Assembly (NCBI GenBank): GCA_025929455.1
Contig: JAICMB010000114.1
Coordinates: forward strand, 1-8,623
Length of the DNA stretch: 8,623 nt
DNA from: Bryobacteraceae bacterium
GTDB lineage: Bacteria; Acidobacteriota; Terriglobia; Bryobacterales; Bryobacteraceae
Direction: 5' to 3'
A program made the translations under genes and the position numbers. Shown here piece by piece: positions 1-5,055 of the stretch (the stretch's first letter is position 1; each line of letters begins with the position of its first letter). Under the pieces are notes generated by a model, which saw nothing but the letters and a program-made list of their open reading frames with translations, was not told the origin of the DNA and did not search any database.

Positions 1-513
1 CCCGAGACGCTGGTGAAGGCCTTTCGCGCCACGCTCGAAGAGGTGGTGGAAGCGTCGCTCCTGCTGCACGTCGTGGACGCGTCGTCTCCCCATGCCGCCC
101 AGCAAACCAGGCACGTGTTGAAGGTGCTGCACGACATCGGCGCATCGGCGGCCGAAATTCTGGTGCTGAACAAGATGGACCTGGTTCCGGATGCGGACCC
201 CGATAACGCGCAACGCATGGCTCAGCGTATTCTGGGCGAGGTGCATTCGTCTGACATGGCGCATGCCGCCGCAGTGTCCGCGGCTACGGGAAAGGGTACG
301 GCGGCGCTGCTGGACACCGTAGACCGCCTGCTGCCCATCGATCCGGTGTCGCGCGCGCGGTTCCGCATCCCGGCATCGAACGGCGCGGCTCTGCACACGC
401 TACACGAGCGCGCGCGGGTGGTTTCGAAGCGCTATGACGGCGATATCTGCGTGGTCGACGCCGACGCGCCGTACTCGGTTCAGAACGAACTCGCTGCGTT
501 TATAAGCGGGTGA
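1..513 (+). CDS. hflX: GTPase HflX, C-terminal part (5' end outside window)
   Basis: This is the C-terminal part of HflX, a ribosome-associated GTPase of the Obg/HflX superfamily that acts on stalled or stressed 50S/70S ribosomes. Reading frame 1 is open from the first base, so the gene is cut by the window edge; 170 residues remain. The visible stretch starts with the family-typical region rich in AFRATLEEV and LLLHVVDAS. The G4 guanine-specificity motif NKMD lies at visible residues 57-60 and a G5-like SAATGKG starts at residue 93. A short C-terminal domain of about 60 residues follows, as is usual for HflX. The P-loop and the DTVGF-type G3 motif must lie upstream of the window. The stop codon is TGA at 511-513, and pgsA starts 17 bases later on the same strand, so the two are probably cotranscribed. 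The family call rests on recalled similarity and motif order. Confidence 0.9.
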   Translation, partial: PETLVKAFRATLEEVVEASLLLHVVDASSPHAAQQTRHVLKVLHDIGASAAEILVLNKMDLVPDADPDNAQRMAQRILGEVHSSDMAHAAAVSAATGKGTAALLDTVDRLLPIDPVSRARFRIPASNGAALHTLHERARVVSKRYDGDICVVDADAPYSVQNELAAFISG

Positions 514-530
514 TATGCTGGCGGTAGCGG

Positions 531-1187
531 ATGAACGTCCCTACCGCACTCACGCTGTTACGCATCTTCTTCGTCCCCCTTCTGGTCGCGGCACTAGTAC
601 AGCAGAACCTGCACATTTCCTGGAACGGCGAGGTGGTGCTGACCAACGATTTGCTCGCGCTGCTCATATTCTTAGCGGCGGCCGCGACGGATCTTTTGGA
701 CGGCTATTTAGCGCGGAAATGGGGACAGGTGACTACCGTGGGCACGCTACTCGACCCTATCGCGGACAAGCTGCTGATCAGCGCGGCGCTGATTGCGCTG
801 GTGCAGGTGAACCGCGTGCCGGCATGGATCGTGATTCTGATCGTCGGGCGCGAGTTCGCGGTATCCGGCCTGCGCAGCATCGCGGCGGCAGAAGGCTACA
901 CGATACAGGCGAGTGAGCTGGGCAAAACCAAGACCGCGATGCAGGTCCTGGCAATCGGTCTCATTATGGTGAGCCCACGCTGGCCGGCGCTGACCATGGT
1001 GGGCCAATACGCGTTGTGGGCCGTGGTGGTCTTTGCGCTGGCCTCGGCAGTGGATTACTTCCGCAAGTTCTGGCACAAGGTAGACGACCGCATCAAGAAC
1101 CGGCGGCGGCGCGAGTTGCTGATCCTGGAGCGGCGGCGCAAGCGCGCGGAAGCTGCGCAACGGCAACACCAACCGGTACGCTCGTAG
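531..1187 (+). CDS. pgsA: CDP-diacylglycerol--glycerol-3-phosphate 3-phosphatidyltransferase
   Basis: PgsA makes phosphatidylglycerophosphate from CDP-diacylglycerol and glycerol-3-phosphate, the committed step to phosphatidylglycerol and cardiolipin, in the inner membrane. The full CDP-alcohol phosphotransferase signature is present with exact spacing: D54, D57, G58, A61, R62, then G71, D75 and D79. The four aspartates are the metal and substrate ligands in this family. The start is well supported because MNVPTALTLLRI matches the usual N-terminus of the family; the Shine-Dalgarno sequence is weak. Hydrophobic segments lie near residues 8-23, 40-53, 82-106, 135-148 and 158-174. At 218 residues it is slightly longer than typical, owing to a strongly basic tail (about 178-218, with RRRR and RRRKR runs) that probably sits in the cytoplasm. 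It follows hflX by 17 bases. PgsA is preferred over the phosphatidylserine synthase relative because of its N-terminus and its GREFAVSGLR segment near 106-115. Confidence 0.93.
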   Translation: MNVPTALTLLRIFFVPLLVAALVQQNLHISWNGEVVLTNDLLALLIFLAAAATDLLDGYLARKWGQVTTVGTLLDPIADKLLISAALIALVQVNRVPAWIVILIVGREFAVSGLRSIAAAEGYTIQASELGKTKTAMQVLAIGLIMVSPRWPALTMVGQYALWAVVVFALASAVDYFRKFWHKVDDRIKNRRRRELLILERRRKRAEAAQRQHQPVRS

Positions 1188-1239
1188 CGCTGGCAGTTCT
1201 CGACGAGTGGACTGTCGCACTGAGTTCTTTAGCATCAGC

Positions 1240-1281
1240 GTGGGGCAGGCTTTCAGCCTGCGGCGGGTTTCCAAACCCGCC
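1240..1281 (+). repeat. Two-hairpin repeat element, copy A
   Basis: Two adjacent hairpins follow a short GTGGG lead. The first pairs GCAGGCT (1245-1251) with AGCCTGC (1255-1261) around TTC. The second pairs GGCGGGTTT (1262-1270) with AAACCCGCC (1273-1281) around CC. The architecture is a hairpin with GCAG/CTGC ends followed by one with GCGG/CCGC ends. It is shared with copies B and C, which lie in the opposite orientation. No T-run follows, so it is not a classical terminator. This is the best-preserved forward copy. Confidence 0.85.
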
Positions 1282-1364
1282 TCGTCCGCCGCCGCACGAT
1301 GCCCCGGGCGGTACGACTCTGCAGCAGGCGGCGGCGAGACCCGGTTCCTTGTAGCCCATGCCCG

Positions 1365-1418
1365 GCTTTGCCGGTTGGCCACTCCAGACCTGCGCCGGCA
1401 GTCTACGCCCGGCAAAGC
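1365..1418. repeat. 10-base inverted repeat with 34-base spacer
   Basis: GCTTTGCCGG at 1365-1374 is exactly repeated in inverse as CCGGCAAAGC at 1409-1418. The left arm can also form a small local hairpin, with CCGGC (1362-1366) pairing to GCCGG (1370-1374) around TTT. The right arm shares its last two bases with the first stem of two-hairpin copy B. Neither a T-run nor a gene lies next to it. Its role is unknown. Confidence 0.7.
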
Positions 1419-1457
1419 GGAGCCTGGAGGCTCCGCGCAGACGTGGACGTCTGCCCC
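1417..1457 (-). repeat. Two-hairpin repeat element, copy B (inverted)
   Basis: On the plus strand the order is reversed. GCGGAGCCT (1417-1425) pairs with AGGCTCCGC (1428-1436) around GG. Then GCAGACGT (1437-1444) pairs with ACGTCTGC (1447-1454) around GG, followed by CCC. Read on the minus strand this is the same GGGGCAG-hairpin plus GCGG-hairpin layout as copy A, with different inner stem bases that are still fully complementary. The left arm overlaps the end of the long inverted repeat at 1409-1418. Confidence 0.85.
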
Positions 1458-1463
1458 GCAGAG

Positions 1464-1746
1464 CAGCGGAGCCGCAACCAAACCGAACACGACGGCTTAT
1501 AGGCCGAGCGTTTTCTGCAGCGGGCGAAGCGGGTCTGGAGACCCGCTGCAGGCCTGGAGGGCCTGCCCCACGTCGGAATCTGCGCATGCTGCGAAGAAAT
1601 TGAGGTGTAGTAGTACACGGCAGCGGGGCCGCAAACCTACACCTGCAGATTGCCGCAGAGCGGACGAAGCGCATCCAGCAGAAGACTGGCCGGGCCACTG
1701 GAATCTGTGCGCGCTGCGGAGAATCGAACAGAGTGTAATACTCCGG
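1464..1746. repeat. Imperfect tandem duplication, two units of about 125-157 bases
   Basis: Landmarks recur in the same order. CAGCGGAGCCGCAACC (1464-1479) recurs as CAGCGGGGCCGCAAACC (1621-1637). AGCGGGCGAAGC (1519-1530) recurs as AGCGGACGAAGC (1659-1670). A 24-base block at 1575-1598 recurs at 1700-1723 with 20 identities, all four differences being transitions. A GTGTA...CGG block ends each unit, near 1620 and 1746. The first unit contains intact two-hairpin copy C. The matching place in the second unit (1671-1699) holds a shorter sequence without good stems, which looks like a decayed copy. An inverted repeat, AGGTGTAG (1603-1610) with CTACACCT (1637-1644), spans the junction. Confidence 0.6.
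1529..1570 (-). repeat. Two-hairpin repeat element, copy C (inverted)
   Basis: GCGGGTCT (1529-1536) pairs with AGACCCGC (1539-1546) around GG. Then GCAGGCC (1548-1554) pairs with GGCCTGC (1560-1566) around TGGAG, and CCCCAC follows. Read on the minus strand it opens with GTGGGGCAGGC, as copy A does, and the sequence after the second hairpin (CTTCGCCCGCTGC) resembles the flank of copy A (CTCGTCCGCCGC). It sits in the upstream half of the imperfect tandem duplication at 1464-1746. Confidence 0.85.
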
Positions 1747-1763
1747 AGACAAGCTAAAGCTTG
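1741..1763. repeat. Palindrome followed by a short hairpin
   Basis: CTCCGGAG (1741-1748) is a perfect 8-base palindrome. Directly after it, CAAGCT (1750-1755) and AGCTTG (1758-1763) are inverted around AA. The pairing of two small symmetric units resembles the two-hairpin elements upstream but differs in sequence. It lies about 95 bases before the sigma-factor start, so a role in control of that operon is possible but not shown. Confidence 0.5.
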
Positions 1764-1841
1764 AAGTGCGACAGGCCCCTAGCCTCGACTGCCAAACTGA
1801 GACACTTCCGCCTGTTTCTCAACGTTTCCCTCGCCTTCGCA

Positions 1842-1853
1842 GTTATACATAAC
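1842..1853. promoter_or_regulatory. Short palindrome with -10-like core just upstream of the sigma gene
   Basis: GTTAT (1842-1846) and ATAAC (1849-1853) are inverted around AC, ending four bases before the GTG start of the sigma gene. The core TTATAC resembles a -10 hexamer and is AT-rich in a GC-rich setting. I see no convincing -35 element 16-18 bases upstream and no classical ECF-type GGAAC motif. If it is a -10, transcription would begin almost at the start codon, giving a leaderless or very short leader. It could instead be an operator. The evidence is weak. Confidence 0.25.
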
Positions 1854-1857
1854 GGAT

Positions 1858-2406
1858 GTGAGCACGCCGGAGTTCATGCTGCGAATGACGGAGCGGCTCG
1901 AGGCCGGCGGTAATGCCGACGCGTTTGAGCAACTTATGCACGCGCACGAGCGGCAGGTGCTGGGCACCGCGCTGCACATGCTCGGGCGCCTGGAGGACGC
2001 GCAGGACGCCGCACAGGAGGTGTTCGTGCGGCTGCACCGCAACATGCGCAAGCTCGATTCGGCGGACGCGGTACGGCGTTGGCTGTATCGCGTGACGGTG
2101 AATGTGTGCCGCGACATGCTGCGCAAGCGGCATGACACCAGCGCGTTGGTGGAAATGGCGGCGCCCGAGGCCGGCCCGGAAAGGCTGGCCGAAGAGGCGC
2201 AGCGTAGCCGGGCCGTCGCGCAGGCGCTGCGGCAGCTGCCCGAGAAGGAGCGCGCGGCGCTGGTGTTGCGTGAGATCGAAGGACTATCGACGCGCGAGGT
2301 GGCGGAAATACTGGGATCGAGCGAGGTGACCGTGCGATCGCAGATCTGTTCGGCGCGGATGAAGTTGCGGCGGCTTACGCAAGAGTTTTTGGGGAAGAAA
2401 GTATGA
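1858..2406 (+). CDS. ECF-type RNA polymerase sigma factor
   Basis: A sigma-70 family factor of the extracytoplasmic-function type, which would direct RNA polymerase to a small set of promoters when released by its anti-sigma partner. At 182 residues it has the usual ECF size. Region 2 spans about 22-91, with the DAQDAAQEVFVRLH core near 47-60 and the RRWLYRVTVNVCRDMLRKR segment near 73-91. Region 4 spans about 120-174 and includes the helix-turn-helix STREVAEILGSSEVTVRSQI. There is no region 1 or 3. The start is uncertain. GTG at 1858 is the longest choice; ATG at 1876 follows a GGAG (1869-1872) and would remove six residues without touching a domain. The last codon overlaps the next gene as ATGA, which suggests translational coupling with the anti-sigma gene. 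The sigma subgroup cannot be named from the sequence alone. Confidence 0.93.
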   Translation: MSTPEFMLRMTERLEAGGNADAFEQLMHAHERQVLGTALHMLGRLEDAQDAAQEVFVRLHRNMRKLDSADAVRRWLYRVTVNVCRDMLRKRHDTSALVEMAAPEAGPERLAEEAQRSRAVAQALRQLPEKERAALVLREIEGLSTREVAEILGSSEVTVRSQICSARMKLRRLTQEFLGKKV

Positions 2407-2906
2407 CGTGCGCGGAATGGCAGGAAAGGATCGCGGCGGAAGAGATTGATGCGGGCGTGCGCGCACACCTGGCGTCGTGTGGTGACTGCGCCGAGTTTGT
2501 TCGCGAGCTGGAAGCGAATGCGGCGGCGCTGCGCGAGGTTACGGTTCCGGCGGCGGCGTATGCGGCGGTGCGCGCGCGGGTGCGGGCGGAAGTGCGGCGT
2601 CCGCGGCGACGGTGGATTTGGGCGTGGGTGTGCGCGGGCGCGGCGGCAGTAATCGCAGCGCTTGTGCTGCTTGCGACACCGCGGCGCGCGCAACTGCCGC
2701 TGCCGGACGTTGCGTACGCCGCCACGCCTCCGCACGTGATCGTGCCGCAGACGCCGGTGCGCGTTGTGAGACACCGCCACACAAAGCGTCTTGCGCCCCG
2801 GCGCGAGCTGGCGCGCGCCGAGCAGCCGATGACGATCAAGTTGCAAACGGACGACCCGGACGTAGTCATTTACTGGATTGTCGATGGAAAAGGAGAGGCG
2901 TTATGA
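2403..2906 (+). CDS. Membrane anti-sigma factor with zinc-binding N-terminus
   Basis: This is the likely antagonist of the sigma factor encoded just upstream. The N-terminal 35 residues carry the zinc-binding anti-sigma pattern H22-x3-C26-x2-C29, and C3 may be a further ligand. In known family members this domain wraps around sigma regions 2 and 4. A basic stretch (RRPRRR, 65-70) precedes one membrane helix at about 71-91, followed by RR. That places about 75 C-terminal residues outside the cytoplasm. This outer part is basic and proline-rich and ends in a hydrophobic, acidic segment (DDPDVVIYWIVDG) that could be a strand or a recognition tail. A purine-rich GGGGAAG at 2391-2397 serves as ribosome binding site. 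The start overlaps the sigma stop as ATGA and its own stop overlaps the next start as ATGA. The anti-sigma call is an inference from the motif plus position, both strong. Confidence 0.87.
   Translation: MTCAEWQERIAAEEIDAGVRAHLASCGDCAEFVRELEANAAALREVTVPAAAYAAVRARVRAEVRRPRRRWIWAWVCAGAAAVIAALVLLATPRRAQLPLPDVAYAATPPHVIVPQTPVRVVRHRHTKRLAPRRELARAEQPMTIKLQTDDPDVVIYWIVDGKGEAL
2891..2898 (+). promoter_or_regulatory. Strong ribosome binding site for the secretin-like gene
   Basis: AGGAGAGG lies inside the end of the anti-sigma gene, with its GGAG core seven bases before ATG 2903. It decides the start of the third operon gene. The same open frame extends back to 2612, but that extension is a shadow of the anti-sigma gene, and only the ATG at 2903 is followed by a signal peptide. 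Confidence 0.75.
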
Positions 2907-3595
2907 GATGGTTTTTAGCACTTACACTCGCCGCAGGCGCACTGCTGTGCGCGCAGGAGAAGCCGCCGGCGCAAACCGGACCCGCCGTGGTCCACGTGGT
3001 GCCGGTAAATAACGCGAATGTTCACGATATAGCTCAGGCCATTGGCAAGCTCGGCGCGCCGGGCGTGACCATGACGACTTTCCGAAACAACATCGTTGTG
3101 AGTGGATCGCCCGTGTTCGTGCAGGCGGTCGAGGATGCGATTCACAAGCTCGACGTTCCCGCTCCCGCCAAAAAGGACATCGAACTGATCGGGTACATGC
3201 TGCTCGCCTCGCGCGCTCCCGCGGAAGCCGCCGCGGCATTTCCAGCGGACCTCGAACGCGCTGTAAGTCAGTTCAAAACCTTGCTCGCGTACAAATCGTT
3301 CAGGCTGCTCGATAGCATCCAGGTGAGAGCGCGGGAAGGCTCCGGCATCAACACCGGCGGCATCCTTTCGCTTTCGCCGGCACGCAATCCGATGAACTAC
3401 GAGTTTCACGTGGGCCGGGCGGAACTTGCAGGTGGGACCATCCACCTCAACAGCATGTTCCTCCGCCTTGCCGGCGCGAGCATCGGCACCGACGTCGATA
3501 TCCAGCCCAACCAGAAAGTCGCCGTCGGCAAAGCCAGCGTCGATCCCAACGGCGACGCGCTCATTCTCGTGATTTCGGCTAAAGTGGTCGATTGA
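2903..3595 (+). CDS. Exported protein with secretin N-domain-like fold
   Basis: A 230-residue exported protein of unknown exact function. Residues 1-17 form a signal peptide (MRW, hydrophobic core, then CA before Q18). No proper lipobox is present, so a soluble or peripheral periplasmic or outer-membrane location is likely. Residues 28-86 resemble the N1/NolW-type domain of secretins: VVHVVPVNNANVHDIAQAI, then VTMTTFRNNIVVSGSP, then a helix ending in IHKLDVP. The C-terminal half (about 92-230) is beta-rich and ends in TDVDIQPNQKVAVGKASV and ALILVISAKVV, which recalls the last strands of secretin-like proteins. A complete channel is not present: secretins usually have several N-domains and a much longer barrel. 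The start is fixed by the strong ribosome binding site at 2891-2898 and by the signal peptide. It overlaps the anti-sigma stop as ATGA, and its own stop overlaps the rhaB start as TTGA. The domain assignment is from memory of pattern and needs profile comparison. Confidence 0.7.
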   Translation: MRWFLALTLAAGALLCAQEKPPAQTGPAVVHVVPVNNANVHDIAQAIGKLGAPGVTMTTFRNNIVVSGSPVFVQAVEDAIHKLDVPAPAKKDIELIGYMLLASRAPAEAAAAFPADLERAVSQFKTLLAYKSFRLLDSIQVRAREGSGINTGGILSLSPARNPMNYEFHVGRAELAGGTIHLNSMFLRLAGASIGTDVDIQPNQKVAVGKASVDPNGDALILVISAKVVD

Positions 3596-5040
3596 CCAGA
3601 CGCTTTCTCGCCTTCGATCTCGGCGCCGAGAGCGGGCGCGCGATGCTCGGCACCCTCGCGGATGGCCGGCTCGCGCTCGAAGAGCTTCATCGTTATCCGA
3701 ATCAGCCGGTCCGGCTGCCTACCGGCCTGTACTGGGACACGCTGCGGCTGTTTTACGAAATCTGCCAGGGCCTGCGCGCTTGCGGACGCGAGCGCAAACT
3801 CGCTCTCGACGGAATCGGCATCGACACCTGGGGCGTGGACTTCGCGCTGCTCGGCGCGGACGGCGCTCTAGTCGATAACCCCCGCCACTACCGCGACGAG
3901 CGCAATGCCCGCGCCATCGAGCGCGCGTTCGCCGCCGTGCCGCGCGAAGAAATTTTTCGACGCACCGGCATTCAGTTCATGCAGTTCAACTCGCTGTACC
4001 AGCTCTACGCGATGAAGCTGGCGGGCGCGCCGCCGCTGGAGACCGCGGCGAAGCTCCTGTTCATGCCGGACCTGTTCAACTATTTTCTAACCGGCGCAGC
4101 GAAATGCGAGTTGACGGACGCCAGCACTTCGCAGTTCTACGATCCGGTCGAACATCGCTGGGCCATCGAGTTGTTCGAAACGCTGGGACTGCCCGCGCGC
4201 ATACTCGGCGATGTCGTCCCGCCCGGGACGCGCGTCGGACCCTTGCTGCCGCATGTCGCCGAGGAATCCGGTCTCGCCGGGGACACGCCCGTGTTCGCCA
4301 CCGCCGGACACGACACGGCCTCCGCCGTCGCCGCCGTTCCCGCCGCTGGCCATGATTGGTGCTATATCAGCTCCGGCACCTGGTCCCTGCTCGGCGCCGA
4401 AGTGGACGCGCCCATCATCAACGATCGCGCCCTCGAATATAACTTCACCAACGAACTGGGCGCCGCCGGCAGGGTTCGCCTGCTGAAAAACATCGCCGGA
4501 TTGTGGCTGCTGCAGGAGTGCCGCCGCGCCTGGGCGCTGGCGGGGCACGATTACAGCTACGCGGAGCTGACCGCCATGGCCGCCGCCGCCCCGTCGCCCG
4601 GCGTTCTCATCGACGTCAACGCCTTCCTGTCCCCCGGCCGCATGCCGGAGCAAATCGCCGCGCACTGCCGCGCTACGGGACAGCGCCCGCTCAGCACGCC
4701 CGCAGATTTCACCCGCGCCATTCTTGAAAGCCTTGCCGCCTGCTATGCGCGCACGCTCGCCCAACTCGAAGCGCTGCTCGGCCGCCGCATCGAAACCATT
4801 CATATCGTGGGCGGCGGATCGCGCAACGCGCTGCTGAACCAGCTCACTGCCGATGCGACCGGCCGCCGCGTCGTAGCCGGACCGGTGGAAGCAACGGCGG
4901 CCGGCAACGTACTCGTGCAGGCGATGGGAGCAGGCCATGTGCACGACCTCGCTGACGCGCGCGAAATCGTGCGGCGCTCCTTCGACCTCGCCGTTTACCA
5001 GCCGCGCGGCGCGGCGAAACACGCTCCCTCGCTACAATAA
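3592..5040 (+). CDS. rhaB: Rhamnulokinase
   Basis: RhaB phosphorylates L-rhamnulose with ATP to rhamnulose-1-phosphate, which RhaD aldolase splits into DHAP and lactaldehyde. It is cytoplasmic, in the FGGY carbohydrate kinase family. At 482 residues it matches the usual length of about 490. The first ATPase-fold phosphate motif is FDLGAESGRAML (8-19). GIDTWGVDFALLG lies at 76-88. The catalytic base is D241 in GHDTASAV. SSGTWSLLG lies at 260-268, and the C-terminal nucleotide-binding motif is HIVGGGSRNALLNQL (404-418). All expected landmarks are intact. The start is TTG at 3592, overlapping the previous stop. It is the only start codon upstream of the first motif, because a stop lies in frame at 3580-3582 and the first ATG (3643) would delete the motif. 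No strong ribosome binding site is visible, so translation probably depends on coupling. No rhaA or rhaD gene is in the window. Confidence 0.93.
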   Translation: MTRRFLAFDLGAESGRAMLGTLADGRLALEELHRYPNQPVRLPTGLYWDTLRLFYEICQGLRACGRERKLALDGIGIDTWGVDFALLGADGALVDNPRHYRDERNARAIERAFAAVPREEIFRRTGIQFMQFNSLYQLYAMKLAGAPPLETAAKLLFMPDLFNYFLTGAAKCELTDASTSQFYDPVEHRWAIELFETLGLPARILGDVVPPGTRVGPLLPHVAEESGLAGDTPVFATAGHDTASAVAAVPAAGHDWCYISSGTWSLLGAEVDAPIINDRALEYNFTNELGAAGRVRLLKNIAGLWLLQECRRAWALAGHDYSYAELTAMAAAAPSPGVLIDVNAFLSPGRMPEQIAAHCRATGQRPLSTPADFTRAILESLAACYARTLAQLEALLGRRIETIHIVGGGSRNALLNQLTADATGRRVVAGPVEATAAGNVLVQAMGAGHVHDLADAREIVRRSFDLAVYQPRGAAKHAPSLQ

Positions 5041-5055
5041 AAAATCTTCTTTCAT

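Larger units (their letters stand above)
1188..1857. other. Gene-free intergenic region packed with inverted repeats
   Basis: This stretch of about 670 bases separates pgsA from the sigma-factor gene. Several open frames cross it on both strands, but none has a credible ribosome binding site or a recognisable protein. Their translations are low-complexity, rich in R, A, G and P, and are explained by the repeats beneath them. The region contains three two-hairpin elements (1240-1281, 1417-1457, 1529-1570), a long inverted repeat (1365-1374 with 1409-1418), a second inverted repeat (1603-1610 with 1637-1644), a palindrome at 1741-1748, a short hairpin at 1750-1763 and an imperfect tandem duplication. 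I read it as a landing zone for small non-coding repeats. It must also contain the promoter of the downstream operon, which I cannot place with confidence. Confidence 0.75.

Noticed and set aside
747..1490. 247-codon open frame on the minus strand across pgsA and the intergenic region
   Set aside because: It is antisense to a clear gene, has no family resemblance, and its end translates the hairpin repeats. GC-rich coding DNA often leaves such frames open.
1240..1570. Possible CRISPR array
   Set aside because: Only three copies, in mixed orientation, with variable spacing and differing sequences; no cas genes in the window.
1207..1764. 185-codon plus-strand frame in the intergenic region
   Set aside because: No ribosome binding site, low-complexity translation, and most of its length is the repeat elements.
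2612..2902. 97-codon N-terminal extension of the secretin-like gene
   Set aside because: It lies within the anti-sigma gene in another frame. The strong ribosome binding site and signal peptide both point to ATG 2903.
4087..5022. 311-codon frame antisense to rhaB
   Set aside because: A shadow of the GC-biased third codon positions of an intact kinase; glycine- and alanine-rich with no motif.
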